A stretch of 64,000 nt of DNA from NCBI GenBank assembly GCA_027924585.1, contig BSBM01000261.1:1225501-1289500 (forward strand), written 5' to 3'. Below are positions 32,871 through 44,157 of the stretch, one piece after another (within the stretch, counting starts at the first letter, position 1; every line of letters starts with the position of its first letter). The notes under the pieces were generated by a model, which ran no database searches, was not told the origin of the DNA, and saw nothing but the letters and a program-made list of their open reading frames with translations. This DNA is from Larix kaempferi (lineage: Eukaryota > Streptophyta > Pinopsida > Pinales > Pinaceae). The translations under genes and the position numbers were made by a program.

Positions 32871-34157
32871 CCTCTTTTGTATTTATCGATATCTATATTC
32901 ATTGGACATTGCATAGATTGTATTTCATTTCCATCCAACCTTGATTTTTCTATTAGAAGTTTGATTACTTGTCAATTCAATATCCATGTTTAGAAATAGT
33001 TTTCAAATGTTTTTTTCATATTGTCAGGTATTTTTTATGTTTCTAAAATTTCCTCTATATGGGTTCTTGGTTTATTTGGGTTAGACATTGCTTCTTAAAA
33101 GCTATAGGGTGGAACGATGCAATTTTTTTTCGTTTTTTTGAGAAATTGGATGCAGCCATGCCCAATACTCCAACTGCGTAGGGGTGAAACTTGAAACATA
33201 GTTTATCTTGGGTAATTTGTCCCCATTGTCGTTTCCACCTCTTTTTCTTCACTATGCATTTATGATTCGTCCAATGGGCTCCTTACAAACATCTTCTGCA
33301 ACATTTGCATTCCTGATTTGTCCAGTGGGCTCCTTATATTATTGGGCTACTATGAATTTACAAGTATGTGCAAAATTTTTCACTATGGGTTGGATTTTCA
33401 AAGATGTGTAGCATTTTGTATGTGGAGAACAGAGTTAGATGTAGGGTTTTAACTTTCCACAACCAAATTGTTTGAAATTTGTAATGCATTATGCGACTAA
33501 TCTGTGGAGGCAAAGTATCAAATGACCCACACTAATGAACCAACAAAAAATCACACTTCTCAGATTGTACAAGCTCACTGCCAATTTTCACAATTTCCAA
33601 ACCTTGAACGGTAGAATTATGCAGATAATATGAAATGGGTTTTGTAAAAAATTAACACCAACCTTAAATGTTATTCCTACGACATGTGTTCTCTCCTTCT
33701 TTTCCTAATTATGTTTCATATCAATGCCATCTTGGAATATTGATCTTGTTGTTTAGACTTCTCTTATCTCTTATGGTCATCTCCCCCTCTTCTCCATCTA
33801 CTTTTTCTCGTGTTACACTAGATCTTCTACAAACTCATCTATAAACAATGTCTAGAATTGGTATAATTGATCAAACAAGTGATTTCTTTATATTGTTAGC
33901 TTTTTTGTCTTTATGTTTTTTAAATTTATTCTATATGGATTCTTGGGTTATTTAAATAGGTCATATTAATATAACATTGATTATTCAATTTTATAGAAAG
34001 GAACAATGCAATTATTGTCACTATATTAAGAAATTTGTAAAATCTATAATGATATTTTGATGTACTGTTACATTTTCAAATGAAAATAATGATTTATTTT
34101 TACATTTCAGCATAGGGTTCAATATCTCATAGCCCTTCAAAGTGAAATGGGACCCTA
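32871..34157. other. Unassigned stretch with two internal duplications
   Basis: A segment of about 110 bp at 33050-33160 (CTATATGGGTTCTTGG...AACGATGCAATT) recurs in diverged form at 33930-34040 (CTATATGGATTCTTGG...AACAATGCAATT). A shorter pair, GCATTTATGATTCGTCC and GCATTCCTGATTTGTCC, lies 60 bp apart near 33260-33340, each followed by GGGCTCCTTA. No gene is supported. Confidence 0.4.
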
Positions 34158-34570
34158 CCCTTGATTATATATATAATATATATCATTTTATATATATCAT
34201 TTTATATATATTACTATTATATATAAAATATTAATATATATTATACATACAATATTCTATACCATATTAATATATATATATATATACACACAATTATGAT
34301 AATATATATATATATAATATATTAACTATTATAAATATATATATATATATATTTGCGAACCCTAGGAGTCAATCTATCCCATTAGTTAATCCAAAGGTCG
34401 GTTAGGGTAAGGTCTTTGACTCATAATGTCATATAACCCTCTTTCAACCCTTGATTATATCGGCGAACCCTAGCAGTCAATCTATCCCATCAATTAATCC
34501 AAAGGTCGTTCAGGGTAAGGTCTCGCGTAAGGTATCTGACTCGTAATGTCATATAACCCTCTTTCAAGTA
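34158..34570. repeat. 108-bp tandem duplication with an expanded TA tract in the first unit
   Basis: GCGAACCCTAG.AGTCAATC begins at 34355 and again at 34463; the units share CCAAAGGTCG, GGGTAAGGTCT and ATGTCATATAACCCTCTTTC. The phrase CCCTTGATTATAT that directly precedes the second unit also occurs at 34158, but there about 190 bp of TA-rich microsatellite (34170-34353) separates it from GCGAACCC. The microsatellite therefore appears to have grown inside a tandem unit. Confidence 0.7.
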
Positions 34571-34676
34571 CTTTGATATTTAATTTCGATGGTTGTGGAT
34601 ATTTCTTCTGATTCATGTTCAGGTTTTTTGTTCATTTTTGCTCCTTTAAATCAGATATGCCCCTGTTCCTTGGTGT

Positions 34677-35190
34677 TTGCCGAAAATGTTGTCAAACTTA
34701 GCTCTGTTTTCGGTGTTTTCTCCCTCCATTGGCCCTCCTCATCATTTGGTTGTTGAAGTTTCAGAAAAGGGAAGGCACTGGATTCCGACCAGTGCTCTGC
34801 TTAGTGGCGGTGAGCTCATGTACGAGAAGCTTTATTACAATAGTTCTTTAGGCCTAGCTCCTTGTCATATAATGGCGTAAGGTAGAAGTCACTGCCCTAT
34901 TGGAAGGACTAGTGGAATTGATGCATACAACTGAAGAATGGAGTAGTTAGAAAAGAATATAGTAGAGCTTCGGCAAAAGATGGAGGGGAAATGCAACAAA
35001 GAGGACTTGGAGTCAATGTAGAGGAGAATCGAGGATACCATAGACTACAAGTTTGAAAATATCAATGAGGAATTGATCGAACGTATGCGAAGGATCCTTG
35101 ATGAACGTGAAGAAGCCACTCGAGATCAACGTAACGCCAAGAGGATCCCAACGACTTCGGTTTGGTTTTGGAAAGTCCCCTCCAACTGAC
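34677..35190 (+). pseudogene. Degraded coiled-coil frame, probably retroelement-derived
   Basis: One plus-strand frame starting at 34677 continues past its first stop at 34878 and through several more to 35190. It reads LEKNIVELRQKMEGKCNKED, then RRIEDTIDYKFENINEELIE and RMRRILDEREEATRDQRNAK, a highly charged helical heptad-like pattern. A second frame overlaps its end with SPPTDKPPSGPKSMEVD. Coiled-coil relics of this kind occur in plant gypsy gag regions, but I cannot name the family. Low confidence that it was ever a separate gene. Confidence 0.3.
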
Positions 35191-35989
35191 AAGCCTCCCT
35201 CGGGGCCAAAATCAATGGAGGTTGACTGAGGGAACCACGCGGCCCACCCACCATGGTCTCTTGATATTTTTAGGATAACTTTTATTTTTTCATTTTCTAT
35301 TAGGTTTACTTGTCTGTTTTTAGATTTTAGTTTTCTGTTAGTTTAGGGGAGGGCTTTTGTTGTATTTTCCAAGGCCCTTCTGTTTAGTTTCTATAGGCAG
35401 GGATTTTGTAAGGGTTGTACTTTTAGAGGGACAATAGAAGAATGGAAGGATAATATCAGACTGACCTATTTTGCAAAGGGTCTTCCATTCATCATTTTGC
35501 ATAATTGGGAGCCCAAGCTCATAGTCGTGAAATGTATTAAGAGCCCAAGCTCTGTAAAAGGTGAAAGATCAAAGTAAATTCCATCTCTGTGTAATGCAGG
35601 GAATTTTCCATGTTTTAACGCGGTAATATATAAGTCTATAGTTTTATGTATTCATTCTCAATAATGTTGAATATTGCATGTCGCACATCTTCTCGATATT
35701 TACTTTTGTGAATGTTGTTTACATTTACGGTTTGTAAAATAAATCAAGATTTCCCAAAAAATTCACAGTGGTAAAAGTTATGTTTTAACACAGATTAACT
35801 TCGACGTAAGTTTCATTTAATGTTTTAGTTATTTTATATAGTGGGCTTGTCTTTACTCTATTACGTCGAAGTTCACCTTAAGTTACTAAGCCATGAAAAG
35901 TGATTCTTATGTCTCAGTAAGAAATATTTTGATATAAATCTTGTTTAAGAGTGGGCTTGTCGAAGTTGAATTCCAGTAAAGTAAAATCT
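35191..35989. other. Unassigned stretch
   Basis: T-rich sequence (35270-35400) with GAGCCCAAGCTC-type duplicated phrases near 35505-35560. Two copies of GTGGGCTTGTC lie at about 35842 and 35952. No gene or terminus is identified. Confidence 0.25.
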
Positions 35990-36215
35990 TCTACAAAGTT
36001 AAGAGTTTCGCAAAGTCAAGAGTCTGCGATGTAAAGAGTCCGCGAAGTCAAGTGTTCGACGAAGTAAATGTCCATCGAAGTGAAGTTTACTTGTTGAAGT
36101 AAATGATCGCCGAAGTGAAGTTTACTTGTCGAAGTAAATGCTCTTCGAAGTGAAGTTTACTTGTCGAAGTAAATGCCTGTCAAAGTGAAGTCCTTGGCGA
36201 AGTAAAAATTGGGGT
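35990..36215. repeat. GAAGT-rich minisatellite, unit about 35 bp
   Basis: Units of the type CGAAGTGAAGTTTACTTG followed by TCGAAGTAAATG occur in tandem at about 36075, 36110 and 36145, grading on either side into shorter AAAGTCAAGAGTC-type units. The half-unit GAAGTAAA recurs every 17-18 bp. Confidence 0.75.
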
Positions 36216-38439
36216 TTGAAGTGGGATTTGGCATAACCTTCATTTGAGTATCACTGACAGGTGTCCTCATTGGTGCAATTTGTACTTCATCCTTCCAAAC
36301 TTTTCAACTGTCTTCCATTGCTCCACAGAGGGGACTTCATAATTAATCATCTATGTTGACACAAATATTTTTGTTGTTAAAAATAAAAAAGAGATTTGGA
36401 TAAATAGAATTGTAGTAATGGGAATTATGCCTTTTACAATTTATTCCCATATGAAAACGGAGAAAAGAAAAATGCATAGAAGAATAGGCACTAAATTCCA
36501 AACAGAAAATATATTATCTGATTGTGGCAATAAAATGAATTGGTTTGAAATTCACAATAACTTACTCCATTAAAGTATGGAGTGAGTTATTGTGCGCTCG
36601 ACGTCATGGCTCGTGGCTAGATCAGGGCTAGCTACAAAGTTGTTGGGTATCATTTAATTCCCAGGTGCCATCGTAAATGCATCGTTGGAAATTGGAAATG
36701 CTTGGCCATCAGTGTCACGCCATGGCTTGCAATTTGTTGGTTATGTGTTGTTGGTTTCCAATTAATACCCAGGTAGTAGGTACCATTGATTAATGCATGA
36801 TTTGATTTGGAATGAATTTCCTACTTGTAGACTCACCTCACTGAAGTCTAGTCCCGATGCCTTCACATCAATAGATTCTCATTCAATACAAAATTGGGAA
36901 ACAAAAGAGGGGGAAATTGGAACATGTTGGAAGTGGGAACTGGAAGTGGAATTGGAATGTAGACACTAGTCTCGACTCTCTAGAGAAACTTGGAACTGGA
37001 AAGCTGGTCATGACTTTTCACTTGTGAGAACGCTAGTAGCAGGATGCAACAGAGCACAAGAGACTTGAGAGAACAATCCATTTGCATGTCGCCCAATGTT
37101 CCTTCACTGAACCTAGCATGGTTAGTACATTAAGAAATTCCTCTATTTTATGTCTGGATCCTAATAATGATATTAAAACTAATTATGCATCCAACCCCAT
37201 AACCACTCATCAAATATTTTTTTTAAATTCCTCGAATAAAATACCCCTCTCGTATTTGTATTCATAGTAGAGGAATTCAATTTTGCAGACAACTGTAGAC
37301 AGTGGGTTCTTCGAAAAAAACCATGTTTGCCCTTATTTCAATCCCTTACTTAATCTGAACCCCAAATTGCTTGAGGCGGATCCATTATTTTGGCCATGGA
37401 AACCCATTGGAAGCGCCTTTCGCAATCATGATAATTGACAATGTGCTGCTTGTGGTGGTCAATGCTGCCACTATTAATACTCATCTTATTTCTAAGTTCA
37501 TGTAACAATGACATGGATGCCTAATTGTAGTTAGTTGAATTGTGGGGAAGCAGTAAATTAATGAATGTTTACTGCGACCAGGATTTGATTCTAGGTGTGC
37601 CCCTGTGTTCATCTGAATTTTACATTAAAATTATCAAAGCCACTAGCTTCGGCCTCAGGATTTCAGTAACCTATAAGGCTATAAAAAAATGATGGTGCTT
37701 TTCCTATCGTAAAAAAAATAAAAAAAGGGGTCGTTAGCAAAGACAAACTGTAAGAACACATTTTCCTTCATAGATCCTTTTAAATCACACTTAAAATGTT
37801 ACAATATCCTTCTCTCTGTCATATCCCCTGAAACACTGATAGGCCATAAATATTCTTCTATGTCGTATCCCCCGAAAGACCTATAGGCCATAGATATTCT
37901 TCTAGACCGCAATCCCTCTATTTGGAGGTTTGATGCCATATGAGTTTATATCCTCTGTAATATCCCTACCGAGAATGCCTCCAAAACCTCTGATTATTGT
38001 TGAGCTTCAAATATTCAAGCCTTCCCCACTTGCTTTAGCGATAATGAACAGTAAAATCTCTTTGAACAATGAAGAGTTGAATTGTTGTGTAAAATCTATA
38101 ATTGTAAACTTTAGTTTACACAAAGGGTTATATATCAAACCCAGGTTCTAAGTCGGTGGGTAATAGGTATCAAATCTTTCATGTATATATTTCTAGCAAT
38201 ATAACTATCTCTCGTGTCTGTACAAATTTTTCCTTCAAGAATATGAAATTTGAGGTTTTTGTTTATTGAAAAAATGAATTCACATATAACACCATGTTTG
38301 AGATCAAGTTTGGAATAACTTATGTAAGATTGAGACCGCTTTACTAACATATTAGAATGCATGGAATTATATCATCATATTGCACAAATCATATTCATTT
38401 AGAATTATTCATAGTATTGAGTGTTAAGTAATATATGTA
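36216..38439. other. Unassigned stretch; includes a paralogue of the site later hit by the gag-only element
   Basis: 36421-36520 (CATATGAAAACGGAGAAAAG ... ATATATTATCTGATTGTGG) resembles the sequence flanking the LTR element at 40843-43993, without the insertion. A diverged duplication lies at about 36640-36800 (TTGTTGG...CCCAGGT...TAATGCAT twice). Another of about 55 bp lies near 37808-37905 (ATATCCCCTGAAACACTGAT and GTATCCCCCGAAAGACCTAT). No gene is supported. Confidence 0.35.
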
Positions 38440-38595
38440 GGTTGGGTTGCGGTCTAGTGGTAAATTATTGAAAATTTACCACAACTACACCTAAGTTTGA
38501 TCCTTAACACATTTCATGTTATTGAGGTTGTACCTAAAAATCCATAATAAAATTACATTTCAGGGTTGCATTACCTCTCTCTGACCATAAAATTG
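38440..38595 (+). repeat. tRNA-derived SINE candidate
   Basis: An A box GCGGTCTAGTGG at about 38449-38460 and a B box AGTTTGATCC at 38494-38503 lie about 34 bp apart, in the order of a polymerase III promoter. A body follows that ends near CTCTCTCTGACCATAAAATTG. A functional tRNA is excluded because no cloverleaf closes. Confidence 0.5.
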
Positions 38596-38718
38596 TTTTT
38601 TAAAAGAAATGCAAAGACGAAGAGAGATTTAGATAAGAGGATAGCATAGAATTACCCATAGCAAGAAAAACTACTTTAGAAGTAAAGGAAGATTCTATCA
38701 AAATATTACCCTAAAAAT

Positions 38719-38852
38719 TCTAGATATATTAATGGATATAAGATTTGTGTATATTCCTTGGGCATTTAAATCTATTTCTAAAAAGTCTAGATATATTAAT
38801 GGATATAAGATTTGTGTATATTCCTTGGGCATTTAAATCTATTTCTATAAGT
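38719..38852. repeat. 67-bp tandem duplication, nearly identical units
   Basis: The unit beginning TCTAGATATATTAATGGATA and ending AAATCTATTTCTA occurs at 38719 and 38786 with almost no differences, which points to a recent event. The stretch 38853-39516 after it shows nothing recognisable. Confidence 0.85.
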
Positions 38853-39516
38853 AGTAAAACACTTTGTGCCTGCAAGTATAACGCTTTGGTTAAACTTCTT
38901 CCAACTTCTTCCTTATCATAATTTGTAGGATTACTTATTTCTTCCACTTGTCACTTTCCTACAAATGCTAAGAAGTAAAGCATGACTAGTTTCATAGTTT
39001 GCACATAAGTTGTTGGTTCAAGAAGAAATCCAATTTGTAACAAATGGATACTTTTATTGAAATATTGAATTATGAATTCTCAATATTCAAATGACTATAA
39101 GACTAGTAACTATTTGTTGGGATTCTGATTTGGTTTCTTAAATGTAGTGCAATATTATTTTATATTTTGGTAATTGAAATGTTGTGATTTCTTTGTTATT
39201 TGATTCCATAATATGTATGTTTGACTATTCAAATTTAAAGCACAATACTAATTATATAATAAAGTCGTTATGGTTCTATAAGTAAATTAATCCTGAATTA
39301 ATTTACTAACTCTTAACCCTTAGGTCAAACAATCAATATTCTGAGCATTGTTTGAAAATAAAGAACACATAAAATTTGAAGATTTTAATGCCCCTCAAAG
39401 GGATTTCATTGATTACATAGTCCTATAACATCAATTATCCATCAAATAATTGCAAAGCCAAAAGTTTCATACTTCAAGCACATAAAAGTCTATATTTAAA
39501 CAATTTTATAACACCT

Positions 39517-39856
39517 TGTTGTAGTTAAGTGGATTGCATAGTTACTGGAAATACATGATATATAATAAACAAGCAAGTATACAGATAGGAACACAAGATA
39601 AGTAATGGTAGAAGAGTCAACAAGTCTTCTATTACTCAGGACCAAGTACAATACAATACAATGTCTCGGTGTCGCCTGTATCCGTCTCTACAACCTATAT
39701 ATATAGTTTACAGATGGTTACATAATGACCCGTCAGTTCACTAACAGACGTGACTAACTGACTCGACATGTGGTGATCAACAAGACGGTTCAACATGTTC
39801 TCCAAAGTGGTCGAACAGAAGACCTAGTCAGGAATTTGACCTAGGCTCCTCCAACA
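39517..39856 (-). repeat. Copia-type LTR (340 bp), minus orientation
   Basis: On the plus strand it runs from TGTTGTAGTTAAG to CCTCCAACA. In element orientation (minus) it starts TGTTGGAGGAGCC and ends CTACAACA. A TATA-like TATATATA lies near its middle. It directly abuts a polypurine tract on its right, so it is the 3' LTR of a minus-strand element. No partner LTR is found in the window. Confidence 0.7.
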
Positions 39857-39875
39857 TCTCCCCCACGAACACGAC
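39857..39875 (-). other. Polypurine tract next to the solo-like LTR
   Basis: The minus strand reads GTCGTGTTCGTGGGGGAGA immediately before the LTR, the usual position and composition of a copia polypurine tract. Confidence 0.7.
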
Positions 39876-40842
39876 CTTTATTCATCCCGAAGAAATCTGA
39901 AAATAACTGGAGCTGGATGAACAGATGAAATTCACTGCGGTTTGTCTCATAACTAAGTGTAGATAGATTATGACTCTAATATGGTACCAGCTACTCCCTT
40001 GGTTGGAAATGGGTCATCAATTCTGGAAACATGTCCATGCAGGTAGAAAAAGCTAACAACATGGTTTGGTACTAAAACAACATTCGATGACTGCTGTAAG
40101 CCTAACGTTGACGACGCAGCAACCCATGTTGTCTTAGAGAAGAAAGTGTCAAAGACTTCTAATCTTCATACGTCCTCTCTGGCTTGCATACCAATCTATT
40201 ATTGAAAGAAGAGTAACGGAAACGTGATTGGTGCCAAGGAACATAAAGACAAATCTTGGTCTTGGGACTTCAAGAGTGCTCGAACTGCCCATATATCATG
40301 GTGTGGTGAGGATTTGTTAGGGAGCCGATGTTGAAATGATCATATATCACGAGGAGAACTAGGGAGCGATCATAAGAATCAAGCATTTCTGATAAAACAA
40401 CAAAGGACAGAGAACAAAGGCAGTAAAGAAAAATGCCATGGCTTTCCCGAATATTTCAGTTTGCTACAATATGGGGCATGGTTAGCCTATATATAGTGAG
40501 TGGTCAATGAGTTGATAGATTGACTGGGATGGGACGGATGGGGAATGATAATTATCACAGTATGGCGGGATGGTGGCCATAGATATCATTTGTAGTGACT
40601 ACAATTTTTGTTGGAGTAATCATACATGTATCAATCCAATCGATTCCTTGAAAATGGTTTGTACGTTGGCATGGCGGTGATCCTGACGGTGCTAATGGTA
40701 AATGATGGATTCTATCACTCGTGTGAAGAAAATAAACATAATTAAAATAACATGAGATGTGCTTTACATTATGTTCTCACATGAAAATGAAGAAATGAGG
40801 AATACTCAGAAGAATAAATGCAAATTTTCAAATGGAATATAT
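39876..40842. other. Residual internal or flanking sequence of the solo-like LTR element
   Basis: The minus-strand translation is closed by stops and shows no pol domain. Near 40320-40620 the sequence changes character, and 40740-40842 is homologous to 36380-36485. No gene is supported. Confidence 0.3.
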
Positions 40843-41642
40843 TGTTAGGATATTCCTATACTCCATCCTAGACCTATTAGCATTTCCATTATTTGCATTT
40901 TAGGTCATGCATGCATTTTTAGGGTTTTCATGAATTATTTAGGGTTTGCATGCATCCCAGTCATCAGTCCCAGCACCTAGCCCTCATTTAGCTAGCCCTC
41001 GGAGCTTCTTTCCACTCAGTTTCAGCCCTCCTATTGCTTAGTGCGCCCTCCTTTCACCTACTGCATGAGAAAGGCTCCCTTCCTTACCTGCCATTCAGTT
41101 ATATTCAGTTATCTTCAGTTCTTTCCTTGATTTAAGGCTAGACTGACTCTCAACTGACTGTATCACTCCGATGGACCTCTAGTGACTTGACTGCTCATTC
41201 TGACTTCAGTTAGCTCCTCATGCGCCCTCCACTGAGCCTCCTTCATTCAATTAGTTCCAGTTACACTCAGTTACACCTACCACACTTAGTTAGACTCAGT
41301 TTGACTGATGGTTGACAGTTACTTGAGCATTGATGACTCCACTGATGATGAGATAGACTACTAGTTGTGCTCCATTGACACTCCAGTGATCCTTTGATCA
41401 CTCCATGAAGGCTAATTCGAATTGCCACCTTAGGCATTCGAATCCTCATGCATTGTACTACTTATTTGTCCATATTGTGATTAATTAATTAGTGTGTGTG
41501 AAGTATTTTTGCTTCTATCCAAGTTCTACTGTATTATTATTCTGTTGGTCATCTTACTGCATTGACCACTCTTAATCTTATTCCTAAATTCTTTCTTGTG
41601 AGGTATACAACATCTCTTAGATCTGCTGTGAGGATTTTCACA
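40843..41642 (+). repeat. 5' LTR of the gag-only element
   Basis: TG...CA boundaries; CAGTTA and CAGTTC words are repeated in the middle (41095-41290). It matches 43202-43993 along its whole length. Confidence 0.92.
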
Positions 41643-41654
41643 TGGTATCAGAGC
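41643..41654 (+). other. Primer-binding site, initiator tRNA-Met type
   Basis: TGGTATCAGAGC adjoins the LTR end with no spacer. Confidence 0.92.
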
Positions 41655-41796
41655 ATGTTGAGAGTATTGTTTATCTCCATTCTTGAGAGTTTTTTGCAAG
41701 TTATTATCAAGATTTCGAGTGCAGCAGTTTCTGCATTTATGCAACAGTAGCAGTTGCAGATATTCTCTATTGTTTTTGCAGGCCTTCTATAGCTTC

Positions 41797-43014
41797 ATGA
41801 ATTCAGAAGAAATCCCTCCTCTTTCTCCATTCAACTATGATGAATGGAAACAAAAAATGATAGCATATTTGAAGAGCCATGATCTCTTTGATTATTATTT
41901 TGAAAGAAAGTTCGAATCCTCTAAAGAGAAGGATGGCTGGTTGAATAAAGGTGACCAAGCCTTTGGAAGAATGATGCTTGCTATGCCTCGTTACATGATG
42001 TACCAAATCATTGATATTGTTGAAACTCCAAAAGAGCTATGGGCCTATCTGGATGAAAGATTCGGCAAACAGAATGAAGGATTTGGTCCAAACCCTTTCA
42101 AGAGCAAGCAAAGTGATGCATTCACCCTCATTGATGATCTCATTGATCATGAACCAGTATCAAACACATCTCATATTGAAGTTGTTCAGAAAGAAGAAGA
42201 ACTTGCAGATTCTACACTCATGCTCCAAATTTCTTCTCTTTCTGTGCCAGCTCACACTCTAGATATTGCAGAACGTACTAAATTCTCTCTTGCACCAGAG
42301 TCTGTTGGTCTGCATCATGATCTATTGAATGTTTCGGAGGTCAAATCATCTATTGGAGGTAATGAATTCGCTCTCCTCAAGCAATCACCTCTTATTTACT
42401 ACTATATGATCATTATTCCATGCTTTCAGAAGGTTATTGAAGAATATGGCCATTACCATTCGCTTGGGATAATTTCTCATGCACATCATGGTTTTGATCT
42501 CACCGTTGCTGGTTCAAAGGAGATCTCAAGAAACCATTGCCATTCGCTTGGGATAAATTCTCATGCATTTACTGGTTTTGATCTCACCTCTTATGGTTCA
42601 AAGGAGATATCAAGAAACCATGATTCAAATCTTGGATCTAATTTGGATTCCAAGCAATCACTACTTGGGATAATTTCTCATGCATATGATGGTTTTGATC
42701 TCACCCTTGCTGGTTCAAAGGAGATCTCAAGAAACCATTTATCAAGTCTTAAATCTAATTTGGATTTCAAGCAATTATTTGATGGTTCTTTTGGGAATAA
42801 TCTCACCCATGATGGTTCGAAGGAGAAGACAAAAGACTATCTGCACATTCATAGATTTGATCCTACCTCAGCTGATTTGAATCACAGGTTCAAGGATCAT
42901 CCTCATACTTGTGGATTTGTTCTCATCACATTCAATCTAAAGAGCAACTACAAGCACATGCCTTTTGAGCATGATCCACTTCTTCCCAAGAAGAAGATAC
43001 CTCCAGACATATGA
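41797..43014 (+). CDS. Gag-like protein of the non-autonomous element, with C-terminal repeat modules
   Basis: An open frame of 405 codons. I take ATG 41797 (MNSEEIPPLSPFNYDEWKQK) rather than the in-frame ATG at 41683, because copia-type gag proteins open with a phrase of this kind (F-Y--WK--M) and the upstream part is serine- and leucine-rich leader. Residues about 10-110 resemble the copia gag N-terminal domain (MIAYLKSHDLFDYYF, PKELWAYLDERFGK). No zinc knuckle is seen. From about residue 223 a module LGIISHAHHGFDLT...GSKEISRNH is repeated at about residues 223, 250 and 290, with a weaker fourth near 331. These repeats are unusual for gag. Retention of the frame suggests it was translated at the time of insertion. 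The role is presumably RNA binding or particle assembly; this is inferred from position and N-terminal similarity. Confidence 0.7.
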   Translation: MNSEEIPPLSPFNYDEWKQKMIAYLKSHDLFDYYFERKFESSKEKDGWLNKGDQAFGRMMLAMPRYMMYQIIDIVETPKELWAYLDERFGKQNEGFGPNPFKSKQSDAFTLIDDLIDHEPVSNTSHIEVVQKEEELADSTLMLQISSLSVPAHTLDIAERTKFSLAPESVGLHHDLLNVSEVKSSIGGNEFALLKQSPLIYYYMIIIPCFQKVIEEYGHYHSLGIISHAHHGFDLTVAGSKEISRNHCHSLGINSHAFTGFDLTSYGSKEISRNHDSNLGSNLDSKQSLLGIISHAYDGFDLTLAGSKEISRNHLSSLKSNLDFKQLFDGSFGNNLTHDGSKEKTKDYLHIHRFDPTSADLNHRFKDHPHTCGFVLITFNLKSNYKHMPFEHDPLLPKKKIPPDI

Positions 43015-43201
43015 CCAAGCATCACACCTGCTTGAGTTTGGAGCATTTATTTTTGTGTGTGTCTTACAGTCTATTTTGAGGGGGGTTATTTTTTCCACGA
43101 GGTTTTCCCCATTTCCTTGGTTTATTGACTGTTATTATTATTCATTGTATTGGGTGACCTTTGGTCTTAGTTACCAGGGCCCAAGATGGATTAAGGTGGG
43201 G

Positions 43202-43993
43202 TGTTAGGATATTCCTATACTCCATCCTAGACCTATCAGCATTTCCATTATTTGCATTTTAGGTCATGCATGCATTTTTAGGGTTTGCATGCATCTGCAT
43301 GCATCCCAGCCATCAGTCCCAACACCTAGGCCTCAGTTAGCTAGCCCCGAGAGCTTCTTTCCAATCAGTTTCATTCCTCCTAGTGCTTAGTGCACCCTCC
43401 TTTCACCTACTGCATGAGAAAGGCGCCCTTCCTTACCTACCATTCAGTTATCTTCAGTTATCTTCAATTCTTTCCTTGATTTAAGGCTAGACTGACTCTC
43501 AATTGACTGTATCACTCCGATGGACCTCCAGTGAGAACTGACTACCCATTCTGACTTCAGTTAGCTCCACATGTGCCCTCCACTGAGCCTCCTTCATTCA
43601 GTTAGTTCCAGTTACACTCAGTTACACCTACCACACTCAGTTAGACTCAATTTGACTGATGGTTGACAGTTACTTGAGCATTGATGACTCCACTGATGAT
43701 GAGATAGACTACTAGTTGTGCCCCGATGACACTCCAGTGATTCTTTGATCACTCCATGAAGGATAATTCGAATTGCCACCTTAGGCATTCGAATCCTCAT
43801 GCATTGTACTACTTATTTGTCCATATTGTGATTAATTAATTAGTGTGTGTGAAGTATTTTTGCTTATATCCGAGTTCTACTGTATTATTATTATGTTGCT
43901 CATCTTACTGCATTGACCACTCTTAATCTTATTCCTAAATTCTTTCTTGTGAGGTATACATCATCTATTAGATCTGCTGTGAGGATTTTCACA
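43202..43993 (+). repeat. 3' LTR of the gag-only element
   Basis: It starts TGTTAGGATATTCC after the purine-rich tract and ends TTTTCACA before the TATAT target copy. A short extra CATGCATCTG segment near 43290 is among its differences from the 5' LTR. Confidence 0.92.
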
Positions 43994-44157
43994 TATATTT
44001 CATGCAATTGTGACAGTAAAAAGAAAATGTCTTGAAATCAGTAAAAGGGAAGTTTTTGTAAGAGGTTCGTGGATCAATGGTTCAGATCAAAGCAGTGACG
44101 AGATCGACGGTGGATATAGTTTTCGCTGGAGAAATAAGTGGGGTATTTAACACATAA

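Larger units (their letters stand above)
40843..43993 (+). mobile_element. Gag-only, non-autonomous LTR retrotransposon with intact target duplication
   Basis: LTRs of 800 and 792 bp begin TGTTAGGATATTCC and end TTTTCACA. The five bases TATAT lie on both sides (40838-40842 and 43994-43998). A tRNA-iMet primer site adjoins the 5' LTR and a purine-rich AAGGTGGGG precedes the 3' LTR. The internal region of about 1.56 kb encodes one frame only. There is no protease, RT, RNase H or integrase, so replication must rely on another element. The two LTRs differ at scattered sites and by a small insertion, so it is not brand-new. Confidence 0.92.

Noticed and set aside
41683-41796. N-terminal extension of the gag-like protein of the 40843-43993 element
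   Set aside because: The extension overlaps the untranslated leader right after the primer site and is of cysteine/serine/leucine-rich leader type; the ATG at 41797 matches gag starts.
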